Of a stretch of 64,000 nt of DNA, positions 1-8,507 are shown piece after piece. Source of the stretch: an uncultured Alistipes sp. (GTDB lineage: Bacteria > Bacteroidota > Bacteroidia > Bacteroidales > Rikenellaceae); contig URBK01000015.1 in NCBI GenBank assembly GCA_900546065.1, forward strand, positions 1 to 64,000, read 5' to 3'. Each line of letters begins with the position of its first letter. The stretch's first letter is position 1. The translations under genes were made by a program, and so were the position numbers. The notes beneath the pieces are model-generated. The model searched no databases. It saw only the letters and a list, made by a program, of their open reading frames with translations, and was not told the origin of the DNA.

Positions 1-105
1 TTGAAGGACTATTTGATTAAATTTTTAACTCGTCCATTTTTATTGGACACTAATGTATCCATATATTAAATCGGTATTCGATACCGCAATCGTGCCGCGG
101 CAAGA

Positions 106-136
106 CAAAGATATGTAAAAAATGCTTTGCGTCAAA
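106..136 (-). promoter_or_regulatory. Leftward promoter for a gene off the window
   Basis: On the minus strand, TATCTTTG (113-106) matches the Bacteroidetes -7 consensus TAnnTTTG, and TTTG (136-133) lies 19 bp upstream as the -33 box. Transcription would run off the left edge, so the target gene is not visible. Confidence 0.55.
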
Positions 137-329
137 TTGCGTCAGCAAATATAATCACGACACGCATCCTGCAATCATTATATATATGGCCCCACGCACA
201 CCCCAAAGGCCATTTTAGCGGCATGAGCGGCATAACAGAGGTCTAAAGCAGCTAATTATTAAAAAAAATCTGTATCAAAATATGAAGTCTTAAAATCAAC
301 CCCGATGACATAAACATAAAATTATCGGG

Positions 330-337
330 TAATTTTG
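330..337 (+). promoter_or_regulatory. Probable rha operon -7 element
   Basis: TAATTTTG matches TAnnTTTG exactly and lies 27 nt before the rhaB start codon. No TTTG -33 box is visible at the right distance, which would fit a promoter that needs an activator such as the AraC protein encoded at the end of this operon (inference). Confidence 0.5.
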
Positions 338-364
338 TAATGCAAACCTAAAACCACCCAAAAT

Positions 365-1828
365 ATGGCGACAAACCGTTTCGTCGCGGTTGATCTGGGA
401 GCATCCAGCGGCCGCGTCATACTCGCGACAATCGATCGCGGCACCATCTCGATGGAGGAGATCCACCGTTTTCCGGACCCCATAATACAGATGCGCGGCC
501 ATTTCTACTGGGATCTGCCGGCCATATATCAGTCTGTTATCGACGGATTGAAGGCCATCGCCGCACGCGGTATCGAGGTCGACTCGATCGGTATCGACAC
601 TTGGGGTGTCGACTTCGCCATATTCGGCCGCGACGGCGAGCTGCTGCGCCTGCCCTATTGCTACCGCGACCCGCACACTACGGGTGCGCCCGAGGAGCTC
701 TTCAAACGCATGTCACGCAACATGCTCTACAAGAAGACCGGCATCCAGATCATGGACTTCAATACCGTATTCCAGATCGATACGCTGCGCCGCAACGGCT
801 GTGCAGCCTTGGAGGCGGCCCGCAAACTGATGTTCATACCCGACGCGCTGGCATATCTGCTGACGGGCGAGACCGCGACCGAATATACCATAGCATCGAC
901 GGCGCAGATGATCGACCCGCGCACCCGCACATGGGATCCCGACATACTCCGCATGTTGGGGCTTACGTCCACGGACTTCGGCCGCATCGTGATGCCCGGT
1001 ACCATGACAGGCACTCTCAGCGACGAGTTGCAGAACCTGACGGGCTTGGGTCCCGTGCCTGTCGTCGCCGTAGCCAGCCACGACACCGGGTCGGCCGTAG
1101 CCGCCGTACCGGCCGAAGATGACGACTACGCCTACCTCAGTTCCGGCACATGGTCGCTCATGGGTATCGAGTCGCCCGAGCCGATCATCTCGGAGCGCAG
1201 CTTCGAGATGAACTTCACAAACGAGGGCGGAATCGACGGTACCTCGCGCGTACTGAAAAATATATGCGGCATGTGGCTTCTGGAGCGTTGCCGCAAGGAG
1301 TGGCCGCAAACATCATACGAGGCGCTGATCAGCGCCTCGGAACAGGCAGAGCCTTTCCGCAGCCTTATCAATCCCGACGATCCGCTCTTCGCCAATCCGC
1401 CATCGATGACGCAGGCCATCGCGGAGTATTGCCGCCGCACGTCACAGCCCGCACCTGAGCAGATCGGGCAATACGTACGCTGTATATTCGAGTCGCTCGC
1501 ACTGCGCTACCGTCAGGTCATGGAGATGCTCAAGGAGCTCTCGCCGCACCCCATACACCGTCTATACGTCATCGGTGGCGGCGCCCGCAACGAGATGCTC
1601 AACCGTTTTACGGCCGACGCTACTGGCATACCCGTCGAGACCGGATCGCCCGAATCCACGGCAATAGGCAACGTGATGGTGCAGGCGCGGCATGCGGGTA
1701 TTGTAGATACCGCGCGCGACATGCGCCGCATGATCCGCTCGTCGCTAACCGACAGCCGCCGCTACGAACCGTGCGACAAGGCCAAATGGGATGCTGCATA
1801 TGAACTATATGTAAAGCGCATGTCGTAA
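365..1828 (+). CDS. rhaB: L-rhamnulokinase
   Basis: FGGY-family sugar kinase that phosphorylates L-rhamnulose to rhamnulose-1-phosphate with ATP in the cytoplasm. The N-terminal phosphate loop VDLGASSGR (residues 9-17), the GIDTWGVDF segment near residue 76 and the SSGTWSLMG segment near 260 are typical of RhaB. The length of 487 aa is normal for the family. It is the first gene of a co-directional rha cluster, and the following isomerase, aldolase and transporter make the substrate assignment secure. A -7 promoter element lies 27 nt upstream. Confidence 0.95.
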   Translation: MATNRFVAVDLGASSGRVILATIDRGTISMEEIHRFPDPIIQMRGHFYWDLPAIYQSVIDGLKAIAARGIEVDSIGIDTWGVDFAIFGRDGELLRLPYCYRDPHTTGAPEELFKRMSRNMLYKKTGIQIMDFNTVFQIDTLRRNGCAALEAARKLMFIPDALAYLLTGETATEYTIASTAQMIDPRTRTWDPDILRMLGLTSTDFGRIVMPGTMTGTLSDELQNLTGLGPVPVVAVASHDTGSAVAAVPAEDDDYAYLSSGTWSLMGIESPEPIISERSFEMNFTNEGGIDGTSRVLKNICGMWLLERCRKEWPQTSYEALISASEQAEPFRSLINPDDPLFANPPSMTQAIAEYCRRTSQPAPEQIGQYVRCIFESLALRYRQVMEMLKELSPHPIHRLYVIGGGARNEMLNRFTADATGIPVETGSPESTAIGNVMVQARHAGIVDTARDMRRMIRSSLTDSRRYEPCDKAKWDAAYELYVKRMS

Positions 1829-1888
1829 GACGCCCCTCCGAAAACAACCATAGATACATAACAACAAACACAACAAAACGATACTGTC

Positions 1889-3148
1889 ATGAAAAAACAA
1901 ACCATCGAACAGGCATACGCCATGGCCAAGGAGCGCTATGCCGACCTCGGAGTCGACACCGATGCGGCTCTGGCCAAACTGCAGAACATATCACTCTCGC
2001 TGCATTGCTGGCAGGCCGACGATGTCACTGGCTTCGAGAACCCCGACGCGCAGCTTTCGGGCGGCATTCAGGCAACGGGCAACTACCCGGGCAAGGCGCG
2101 CAACATCGAGGAGCTGCGTCAGGATATCCTCACAGCCACGTCGCTCATACCGGGCCGCCATCGCCTGAGCCTGCACGCAAGCTATGCCGATTTCCGTTCG
2201 ACGGGCGCCGTCGACCGCGACGCGCTGCGTCCCGAACACTTCGCCAGCTGGATGGACTGGGCCGAGGCCAACGGCATGAAACTCGACTTCAACTCTACCT
2301 CGTTCTCGCACCCCAAGAGCGGCATGCTCACCCTCTCGAACCCCGATGAAGGCATCCGCCGCTTCTGGGTCGAGCACACGAAACGCTGCCGCGAGATCGC
2401 CGAGGAGATGGGACGCCGTCAGGGCGACCCCGCCATGCTCAATATCTGGATACACGACGGCTCGAAGGATACGACCGTAAACCGCATTGGTTACCGCCGT
2501 CTGCTCAAGCAGTCGCTCGACGAGATATTCGCCGTCGACTACGCCAACATGAAGGATTGCATCGAGGCCAAGCTCTTCGGCATAGGCGCCGAGAGCTATA
2601 CGGTCGGCTCGTATGACTTCTATCTGGGCTACGGCGCCAAGTACGGCAAGATCGTCACCCTCGACACGGGACACTTCCACCTGACCGAATCGATCGCCGA
2701 CAAGGTATCGTCACTGCTGCTCTTCACGCCCGAGATCATGCTTCACGTAAGCCGTCCCATACGCTGGGATTCGGACCACGTGGTCATCATGAACGACGAC
2801 ACGCTCGATCTGGCCAAGGAGATCGTCCGCTGCGACGCCCTCGACCGCGTACACATCGGTCTGGACTACTTCGACGCCTCGATCAACCGTATCGGCGCAT
2901 ACGTAGTGGGCGCCCGCGCCACGCAGAAGTGCGTGCTTCAGGCGCTGCTCGAGCCTTTGGCCAAGCTGCGCGAATATGAGGCTTCGGATCGTCTTTTCGA
3001 GCGTCTGGCACTGCTCGAGGAGGCCAAGAATCTGCCGTGGAACGCCGTTTGGGACATGTTCTGCCTGCAGAACGACGTACCCGCAGGCGAGGCATATATC
3101 GCCGACGTGGAGAAATACGAGAAGGATGTAACATCTAAACGAGCATAA
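1889..3148 (+). CDS. rhaA: L-rhamnose isomerase
   Basis: Interconverts L-rhamnose and L-rhamnulose, the first step of rhamnose catabolism. It is a TIM-barrel, metal-dependent enzyme of 419 aa, the usual RhaA length. Conserved features include the IHDGSKDTTV segment near residue 189 and the metal and substrate region DTGHFHLTESIADK near residue 260. It starts 60 bp after rhaB and ends 4 bp before fucO, so it lies inside the operon. I saw nothing unusual. Confidence 0.95.
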   Translation: MKKQTIEQAYAMAKERYADLGVDTDAALAKLQNISLSLHCWQADDVTGFENPDAQLSGGIQATGNYPGKARNIEELRQDILTATSLIPGRHRLSLHASYADFRSTGAVDRDALRPEHFASWMDWAEANGMKLDFNSTSFSHPKSGMLTLSNPDEGIRRFWVEHTKRCREIAEEMGRRQGDPAMLNIWIHDGSKDTTVNRIGYRRLLKQSLDEIFAVDYANMKDCIEAKLFGIGAESYTVGSYDFYLGYGAKYGKIVTLDTGHFHLTESIADKVSSLLLFTPEIMLHVSRPIRWDSDHVVIMNDDTLDLAKEIVRCDALDRVHIGLDYFDASINRIGAYVVGARATQKCVLQALLEPLAKLREYEASDRLFERLALLEEAKNLPWNAVWDMFCLQNDVPAGEAYIADVEKYEKDVTSKRA

Positions 3149-3152
3149 GACC

Positions 3153-4307
3153 ATGTACCGCATAGTTTTGAACGAGACATCGTATTACGGGGCCGGATGC
3201 CGCTCGGTGATCGCCGACGAAGTGCGCAAGCGCGGCTTCAGCAAGGCCCTGCTGGTAACCGACAAGGATCTCATACGCTTCGGCGTGGCGGAGAAGATCG
3301 AAGAGGTGCTCCGCAATGCCGGCATACCGTACGAGATATTCAGCGACCTGAAGGCCAACCCCACCATTACCAACGTGAAGAACGGCGTTGCGGCCTTCAA
3401 GGCCGCCGGCGCCGACTTCATCATCGCCCTCGGCGGCGGCTCGTCGATCGACACGGCCAAGGCAGTGGGTATCGTAGTCAACAATCCGGAGTTTGCCGAC
3501 GTGCGCTCGCTCGAGGGCACGGCCGCTACTAAGCACCGTGCCGTACCGACCTTCGCCATACCGACTACGGCCGGTACAGCGGCCGAGGTGACCATCAACT
3601 ACGTCATCACGGACGAGGAGGCCCGCAAGAAGATGGTATGCGTCGATCCCAACGACATACCCATGTGCGCCATCATCGACTGCGAGTTGATGTACTCGAT
3701 GCCCAAAGGTCTGACTGCAGCTACGGGTATGGATGCCCTGACGCACGCCATAGAGAGCTACATCACCCCCGGAGCATGGACCATGAGCGACATGTTCGAG
3801 ATGAAGGCCATCGAACTCATTGCCCGCCATCTCAAGAATGCCGTCGACAACGGTACCGACACCGCAGCCCGCGAGGGCATGGCCGAGGCGCAGTACATTG
3901 CCGGTATGGGCTTCTCGAACGTCGGTCTCGGCATCGTCCACTCGATGGCACACCCGCTCGGGGCATTCTACGACACGCCGCACGGCGTGGCAAACGCCCT
4001 GCTGCTGCCCTATGTTATGGAGTATAACGCCGAATCGCCGGCACGCCCCAAGTACCTCGACATAGCACGGGCCATGGGTGTCGACACCACGGGCATGAGC
4101 GTCGACGAAGGTGTTGCGGCAGCCATAGGCGCCGTCCGCGCCCTGTCGCTCAGCATCGGCATACCGCAGCGCCTGCACGAGATCGGCGTCAAGCGCGAGG
4201 ATATTCCCGCCTTGGCCGTGGCGGCCTTCAACGACGTATGCACGGGCGGCAACCCGCGTCCCACGTCGGTCGAGGATATAGCGGCACTATATGAAACGGC
4301 TTATTGA
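3153..4307 (+). CDS. fucO: Lactaldehyde reductase (iron-type alcohol dehydrogenase)
   Basis: Group III iron-dependent alcohol dehydrogenase (384 aa) that reduces L-lactaldehyde, the rhamnulose-1-phosphate aldolase product, to L-1,2-propanediol with NADH. The dinucleotide site GGGSSID is at residues 94-100. The metal ligands known from E. coli FucO map to D194, H198, H263 and H277. It starts 4 bp after rhaA. Its stop codon comes just before the rhaT start, which suggests translational coupling. Its position in the rha cluster supports lactaldehyde as the substrate. Confidence 0.92.
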   Translation: MYRIVLNETSYYGAGCRSVIADEVRKRGFSKALLVTDKDLIRFGVAEKIEEVLRNAGIPYEIFSDLKANPTITNVKNGVAAFKAAGADFIIALGGGSSIDTAKAVGIVVNNPEFADVRSLEGTAATKHRAVPTFAIPTTAGTAAEVTINYVITDEEARKKMVCVDPNDIPMCAIIDCELMYSMPKGLTAATGMDALTHAIESYITPGAWTMSDMFEMKAIELIARHLKNAVDNGTDTAAREGMAEAQYIAGMGFSNVGLGIVHSMAHPLGAFYDTPHGVANALLLPYVMEYNAESPARPKYLDIARAMGVDTTGMSVDEGVAAAIGAVRALSLSIGIPQRLHEIGVKREDIPALAVAAFNDVCTGGNPRPTSVEDIAALYETAY

Positions 4308-4315
4308 CAACGGTT

Positions 4316-5338
4316 ATGGAAATACTTCTCGGTCTTCTCATAATAGCGGTGGGCAGCTTCTGCCAGAGCAGCAGCTACGTGCCCATCAATAAGGTGAAGC
4401 AATGGTCTTGGGAGAGCTACTGGCTCGTCCAAGGCCTCTTCGCATGGATCGTATTCCCGCTCATCGGTGCCATGATCGCCATGCCCGAGGGGTGGTCGAT
4501 ACTCGACCTGATAGCTATGGAGGGTGCAGGCAAGGCCGTCTTCTACGGCATGCTGTGGGGCGTCGGCGGATTGACATTCGGTCTGTCGATGCGTTACCTC
4601 GGTGTCGCCCTCGGACAGTCTATAGCACTCGGAACCTGCTCGGGTCTCGGGACGCTGCTTCCCGCAATCTTCGCCGGCGAGAACCTCTTCCGCGGCGAAG
4701 GTCTCATATTGCTCATAGGCGTAGCCATCACGCTCGCCGGTATCGCCGTCATAGGATATGCCGGCTCGCTGCGCTCGCGCGTCATGAGCGAAGAGGACCG
4801 CCGCGCCGCCATCAAGGACTTCGCCCTCACTAAGGGTCTGGCCGTAGCGCTGCTCGCGGGTCTTATGAGCGCCTGCTTCAACCTCGGGCTTGAGGCCGGA
4901 AGCGGCATCTCGGAGGAGTTCGCACAGATGGGCACGAGCGACCTGTTCGTGACGCTGCCAGCAACGCTGCTGGTAACGCTCGGCGGCGCCATCACCAACA
5001 TCGTCTACTGCCTCTACCAGAATGCCCGCAACAAGAGTTTCGGCGACTATGCCAAAGGTTCGGTATGGGCAAACAACCTTGTATTCTGCGCCTTGGCAGG
5101 TCTTCTATGGTATTCGCAGTTCTTCGGGCTGGCCGTAGGAAAGACCTTCCTCGCCTCGTCACCCGCCATGCTGGCATTTGCGTGGAGCATACTCATGTCG
5201 CTCAACGTCATCTTCTCCAACGTCTGGGGACTTATCCTCAAGGAGTGGCGCGGCGTCAATACGAAGACCATCGTAACGCTTCTGTCGGGTTTGGCCATAT
5301 TGATATTTTCACTAATTTTCCCGAGTCTTTTTAATTAA
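4316..5338 (+). CDS. rhaT: L-rhamnose/proton symporter
   Basis: Inner-membrane permease of the RhaT family (about 340 aa) with about ten hydrophobic segments, predicted to import L-rhamnose with protons. I chose the ATG at 4316. An in-frame TTG at 4304 would overlap the fucO stop and add only four residues. The N-terminus reads straight into a membrane helix (MEILLGLLIIAVG) and has the family's QSSSYVPI segment. It is followed 7 bp later by rhaD, so transport and catabolism are transcribed together. Confidence 0.92.
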   Translation: MEILLGLLIIAVGSFCQSSSYVPINKVKQWSWESYWLVQGLFAWIVFPLIGAMIAMPEGWSILDLIAMEGAGKAVFYGMLWGVGGLTFGLSMRYLGVALGQSIALGTCSGLGTLLPAIFAGENLFRGEGLILLIGVAITLAGIAVIGYAGSLRSRVMSEEDRRAAIKDFALTKGLAVALLAGLMSACFNLGLEAGSGISEEFAQMGTSDLFVTLPATLLVTLGGAITNIVYCLYQNARNKSFGDYAKGSVWANNLVFCALAGLLWYSQFFGLAVGKTFLASSPAMLAFAWSILMSLNVIFSNVWGLILKEWRGVNTKTIVTLLSGLAILIFSLIFPSLFN

Positions 5339-5345
5339 ACTGTAT

Positions 5346-6161
5346 ATGACAACAAAATCAGTGCTCGACACCCGTCCCGCCCTTGCCGCCGAGGTTGAGA
5401 AGGTGGCCGAAGTGGCCGGATACCTCTGGCAGAAAGGGTGGGCCGAGCGCAACGGCGGCAACATCACGGTAAACGTAACCGAACATATCGACGACCAGAT
5501 ACGCCGTATGCCCGCCCTGACGGCTCCCGTGGCGATAGGCAGCACGCTGCCACACCTCAAGGGATGCTATTTCTTCTGCAAGGGAACTAACAAACGCATG
5601 CGCGATCTGGCGCGCCGCCCCATGGAGAACGGCTCGATCATACGCATCACGGATGATTGCGCCCACTATGAGATCGTTGCCGACGCGGCGGTCATGCCCA
5701 CATCGGAACTGCCCTCGCATCTGGCCATACACAACCATCTCATTGGGCGAGGCTCGAATTACAAGGCTGCCCTGCATACGCACCCCATAGAGCTTGTGGC
5801 CATGTCGCACACGCCCAAATTTCTCGTAAAGGACGTACTCACCAACCTGCTGTGGAGCATGATCCCCGAGACCAAAGCCTTCTGTCCGCGCGGATTGGGC
5901 ATCATACCCTACCAGCTGCCGGGCTCGCAGGCTCTGGCCGAGGCCACACTCCGCGAGATCGACGACTACGATGTGGTGCTGTGGGAGAAGCACGGCGTCT
6001 GCGCCGTAGGCTGCGACATCATGGAGGCGTTCGATCAGGTCGACGTGCTGAGCAAGTCGGCCCGCATATACATCGACGCCCGCTGCATGGGTTACGAGCC
6101 CGACGGCATGACGCAGGAACAGATGCAGGAGATGACCCGCGCCTTCAATTTACCCAAGTAA
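5346..6161 (+). CDS. rhaD: Rhamnulose-1-phosphate aldolase
   Basis: Class II, zinc-dependent aldolase (271 aa) that splits L-rhamnulose-1-phosphate into dihydroxyacetone phosphate and L-lactaldehyde. It has the aldolase II fold signatures: the glycine-rich NGGNIT segment near residue 37 and the metal-binding histidines of the THPIEL region near 143. The length is close to that of E. coli RhaD. It is the last enzyme gene in the cluster, 23 bp before the regulator gene, and completes the route from rhamnose to DHAP and propanediol. Confidence 0.94.
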   Translation: MTTKSVLDTRPALAAEVEKVAEVAGYLWQKGWAERNGGNITVNVTEHIDDQIRRMPALTAPVAIGSTLPHLKGCYFFCKGTNKRMRDLARRPMENGSIIRITDDCAHYEIVADAAVMPTSELPSHLAIHNHLIGRGSNYKAALHTHPIELVAMSHTPKFLVKDVLTNLLWSMIPETKAFCPRGLGIIPYQLPGSQALAEATLREIDDYDVVLWEKHGVCAVGCDIMEAFDQVDVLSKSARIYIDARCMGYEPDGMTQEQMQEMTRAFNLPK

Positions 6162-6184
6162 CAACCCTTATTCAGCGCGATACA

Positions 6185-7081
6185 ATGAATGCAACAGGCG
6201 ATCCCGACATAAGATTTCATTACCTCATACCCAACAAGGCGGATGAGCGTTACGGATGTGTCGTCAACACCGTCGGGGCGCAGGTAATCGCCCCGGGGGA
6301 CGAATACCCGACAAAGAACCATCCGCCCGAATACATGTTCGACCCTGCACGCGGACGCGTTCTGCGCGAATACCAGTTGCTCTACATCGTCAACGGCAGG
6401 GGTGTCTTCTCCAACGACGAGGGTGAGCACGAGGTGACCAAAGGCACGATCATACTGCTGCGGCCGGGCAAATGGCACACCTACAAGCCTCTCAAGGGCG
6501 AGGGGTGGAGCGAATATTTCATCGGTTTCAGCGGCGAGATGGCCGACCGCTCGATCGGCATGCTCTTCCAGAACGACAAGCAGATATTCAACGTCGGCTT
6601 CAACCGCGATCTGGTAGACCTCTATCAGCACGCCATAGAGATTGCGGCCGACGACAAGCCCTCGACGCAACAACTTCTGTGCGGTATCGTGATGTACATG
6701 CTGGGTATGATAAACTACACGATGCGCAACAATGCCCTTGCCACCGACCGCATGGATCAGATCATGGAGCAGGCCAAGGCCATCATGCAGGAGCGTGTGC
6801 TGCAAAGCCTCGATCCGGAGGAGCTGGCCGCACAGCTAAACATAAGCTACTCGTGGTTCCGCAAGATCTTCCGCGACTACACGGGCTACCCGCCCGCCAA
6901 GTACTTCATGCTGGTGAAGCTGAGGCGCGCACAATATCTGCTCTCGAACACCGACCAGTCGATCAAGGCCATAGCCTTCTCGCTCGGGTTCAAGTCGACG
7001 GAACACTTCTACACGACATTCAAACGTGTAACGGGCTCCACGCCCAACCTCTATCGCAAGTTCTCGGCACCGGAGCAATAG
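6185..7081 (+). CDS. AraC-family regulator, probable rhamnose regulator
   Basis: Transcription factor of 298 aa. The N-terminal half is a cupin-like sensor, including a KGTIILLRPGKWHTY segment near residue 88. The C-terminal ~100 residues form the AraC double helix-turn-helix, with AIAFSLGFKS and the closing FKRVTGSTPNLYRKF. An open frame extends upstream inside rhaD, but the ATG at 6185, just after rhaD, gives a normal-length protein. As the last gene of the rha operon it likely activates the operon in response to rhamnose (inference). Autoregulation would follow from this arrangement. Confidence 0.85.
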   Translation: MNATGDPDIRFHYLIPNKADERYGCVVNTVGAQVIAPGDEYPTKNHPPEYMFDPARGRVLREYQLLYIVNGRGVFSNDEGEHEVTKGTIILLRPGKWHTYKPLKGEGWSEYFIGFSGEMADRSIGMLFQNDKQIFNVGFNRDLVDLYQHAIEIAADDKPSTQQLLCGIVMYMLGMINYTMRNNALATDRMDQIMEQAKAIMQERVLQSLDPEELAAQLNISYSWFRKIFRDYTGYPPAKYFMLVKLRRAQYLLSNTDQSIKAIAFSLGFKSTEHFYTTFKRVTGSTPNLYRKFSAPEQ

Positions 7082-7109
7082 CCCCGACATGCCGACTCCT
7101 CTAACACGC

Positions 7110-7146
7110 GCAGCGGCCAGACACGATGTCGGGCCGCTGCATTTTA
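7110..7146 (+). terminator. Terminator of the rha operon
   Basis: A GC-rich inverted repeat (GCAGCGGCC ... GGCCGCTGC, extended inward by GACA/TGTC) is followed by ATTTTA. It lies between the AraC gene and a convergent gene. Confidence 0.8.
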
Positions 7147-7169
7147 TTACATGATGCCGGGATCAATCT

Positions 7170-7658
7170 TTACCGTTCTTCTGCATCATGCACCAAGATC
7201 CGGTCTATCAGGCCGTCGCACCCGTCCTCCAACAGGTCGAGTACCAACTCGAAGCCCTCACGTCCCTCATAATACGGATCGGGCACATAGCTCCACTCGG
7301 GATGGTGGCGGCAGAACTCCACAAAACGGTATAGACGATTCAGATGCTCGCGGTCGGGAGCCAGACGCGATACGGTCTCGTAATTCATGTCGTCCATTAC
7401 GATGATCATGTCGAAACGGTCGAAGTCCTCCTCCGTGATACGCCGCGCGCGGTGCGTAAGCGTATATCCGCGTCGTGACGCCGCTGCCCGCATACGCGGG
7501 TCGGCCTTGTCGCCGCTGTGGCCTCCGTATGTACCGGCCGAGTCGGTTTCGATTTCATCCTCCAATCCACGCGCCGCAACGCGCGCATCCATCACCGCCT
7601 CGGCCGCAGGCGAGCGGCATATATTTCCCAGACATACGAAAAGTATACGTTGCTTCAT
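7170..7658 (-). CDS. Low-molecular-weight protein tyrosine phosphatase
   Basis: Cytoplasmic phosphatase of 162 aa. The N-terminal P-loop VCLGNICRSP (residues 7-16) contains the nucleophilic Cys and catalytic Arg, and the DPYYEG segment near residue 130 carries the general-acid Asp. I chose the ATG at 7658 because the P-loop sits right after it, as in the family; the open frame upstream is not conserved-looking. Such enzymes dephosphorylate tyrosine kinases of polysaccharide export or arginine-phosphorylated proteins. The substrate cannot be told here, and it is a single-gene unit. Confidence 0.92.
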   Translation of the reverse strand: MKQRILFVCLGNICRSPAAEAVMDARVAARGLEDEIETDSAGTYGGHSGDKADPRMRAAASRRGYTLTHRARRITEEDFDRFDMIIVMDDMNYETVSRLAPDREHLNRLYRFVEFCRHHPEWSYVPDPYYEGREGFELVLDLLEDGCDGLIDRILVHDAEER

Positions 7659-7954
7659 ATTCAGTTCAACTATCGAATTACATCCCGACAAATGTACATA
7701 TAAAATTCCGATCTCGGAAACGGCCTCCAACCATCCGCATCCGGATCCACGCATAACCTCACCATGCTGCGACAGGGCCAAATCTCCGTTGACGGACTCC
7801 GACGATACGGCCATGCGCATGATTGTTCATGGAGGCGACAATAATGTTCCGAATTGACAAAATCGACGTTCAAAGAGCCTTAATTTACCGATTCACACAA
7901 TTTTTTCATACTTTTATGCCGTTTTAACGATATTGAAACAAAAATATCACAACC

Positions 7955-8476
7955 ATGAAAAAGCAAATCTTAATGCTCGCCATGCTGCTCGGCGCATCGC
8001 TGGCATACGCACAGGAACTCCAACTGCCCCATAAAGTAGACAATGTCGAGCTTGAGGATCTCTACGGCGAGAAAGTCACGCTTCCCATGTGGGGCGAGAA
8101 GAACCTGCTGATCTTCTACATCGACCCCGACAAGCACAAGCAGAACTACCAGTTCACGGTAGACCTCGAGGAGAACCACGCCGCCAGCGGTGACAACATA
8201 TACGGGTTCGGTATCGTCAACCTTAAGGATTCGTGGTACCCCGTTCCCAACAGCACCATCCGTTCGATGGCGCGCAAGCGTACCGAGAAGAACGGCGCCA
8301 CGGTCATCACCGACCCCGACCGCACACTTGCACAGAAGTGGGGTCTGGGCGACTGCAACAACCAGTTCGTTCTGATGATCGTATCAAAGGAGGGAGAACT
8401 TGTCTACATGAAGAAGGGCGAGCTCTCGAAGGCCGATCAGGAAGAGTTCTACGAGGTGGTCAAGAAGTACCGTTAG
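7955..8476 (+). CDS. YtfJ-like exported thioredoxin-fold protein
   Basis: Predicted periplasmic protein of 173 aa with a signal peptide ending near residue 19 (SLAYAQ). The mature part resembles the YtfJ family: an FGIVNLKDSWYPVPNS segment, then TDPDRTLAQKWGL, then a C-terminal VSKEGELVYMKKGELS segment. The fold is thioredoxin-like but has no CxxC redox motif, so a disulfide role is unlikely. The function of the family is not established. It is followed 31 bp later by an outer-membrane barrel gene and may share its transcript. Confidence 0.7.
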   Translation: MKKQILMLAMLLGASLAYAQELQLPHKVDNVELEDLYGEKVTLPMWGEKNLLIFYIDPDKHKQNYQFTVDLEENHAASGDNIYGFGIVNLKDSWYPVPNSTIRSMARKRTEKNGATVITDPDRTLAQKWGLGDCNNQFVLMIVSKEGELVYMKKGELSKADQEEFYEVVKKYR

Positions 8477-8507
8477 ACAACGGTAAGACGTATCGTTAAT
8501 ACGGCCA

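Larger units (their letters stand above)
1..364. other. Non-coding region upstream of rhaB
   Basis: No credible gene is visible here. It holds a leftward Bacteroidetes-type promoter (106-136), the rhaB -7 element (330-337), and a perfect 6-bp inverted repeat with a 3-nt spacer at 72-86 (arms CGGTAT/ATACCG). The rest is AT-rich compared with the neighbouring genes, as expected for a divergent intergenic region. Confidence 0.6.
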
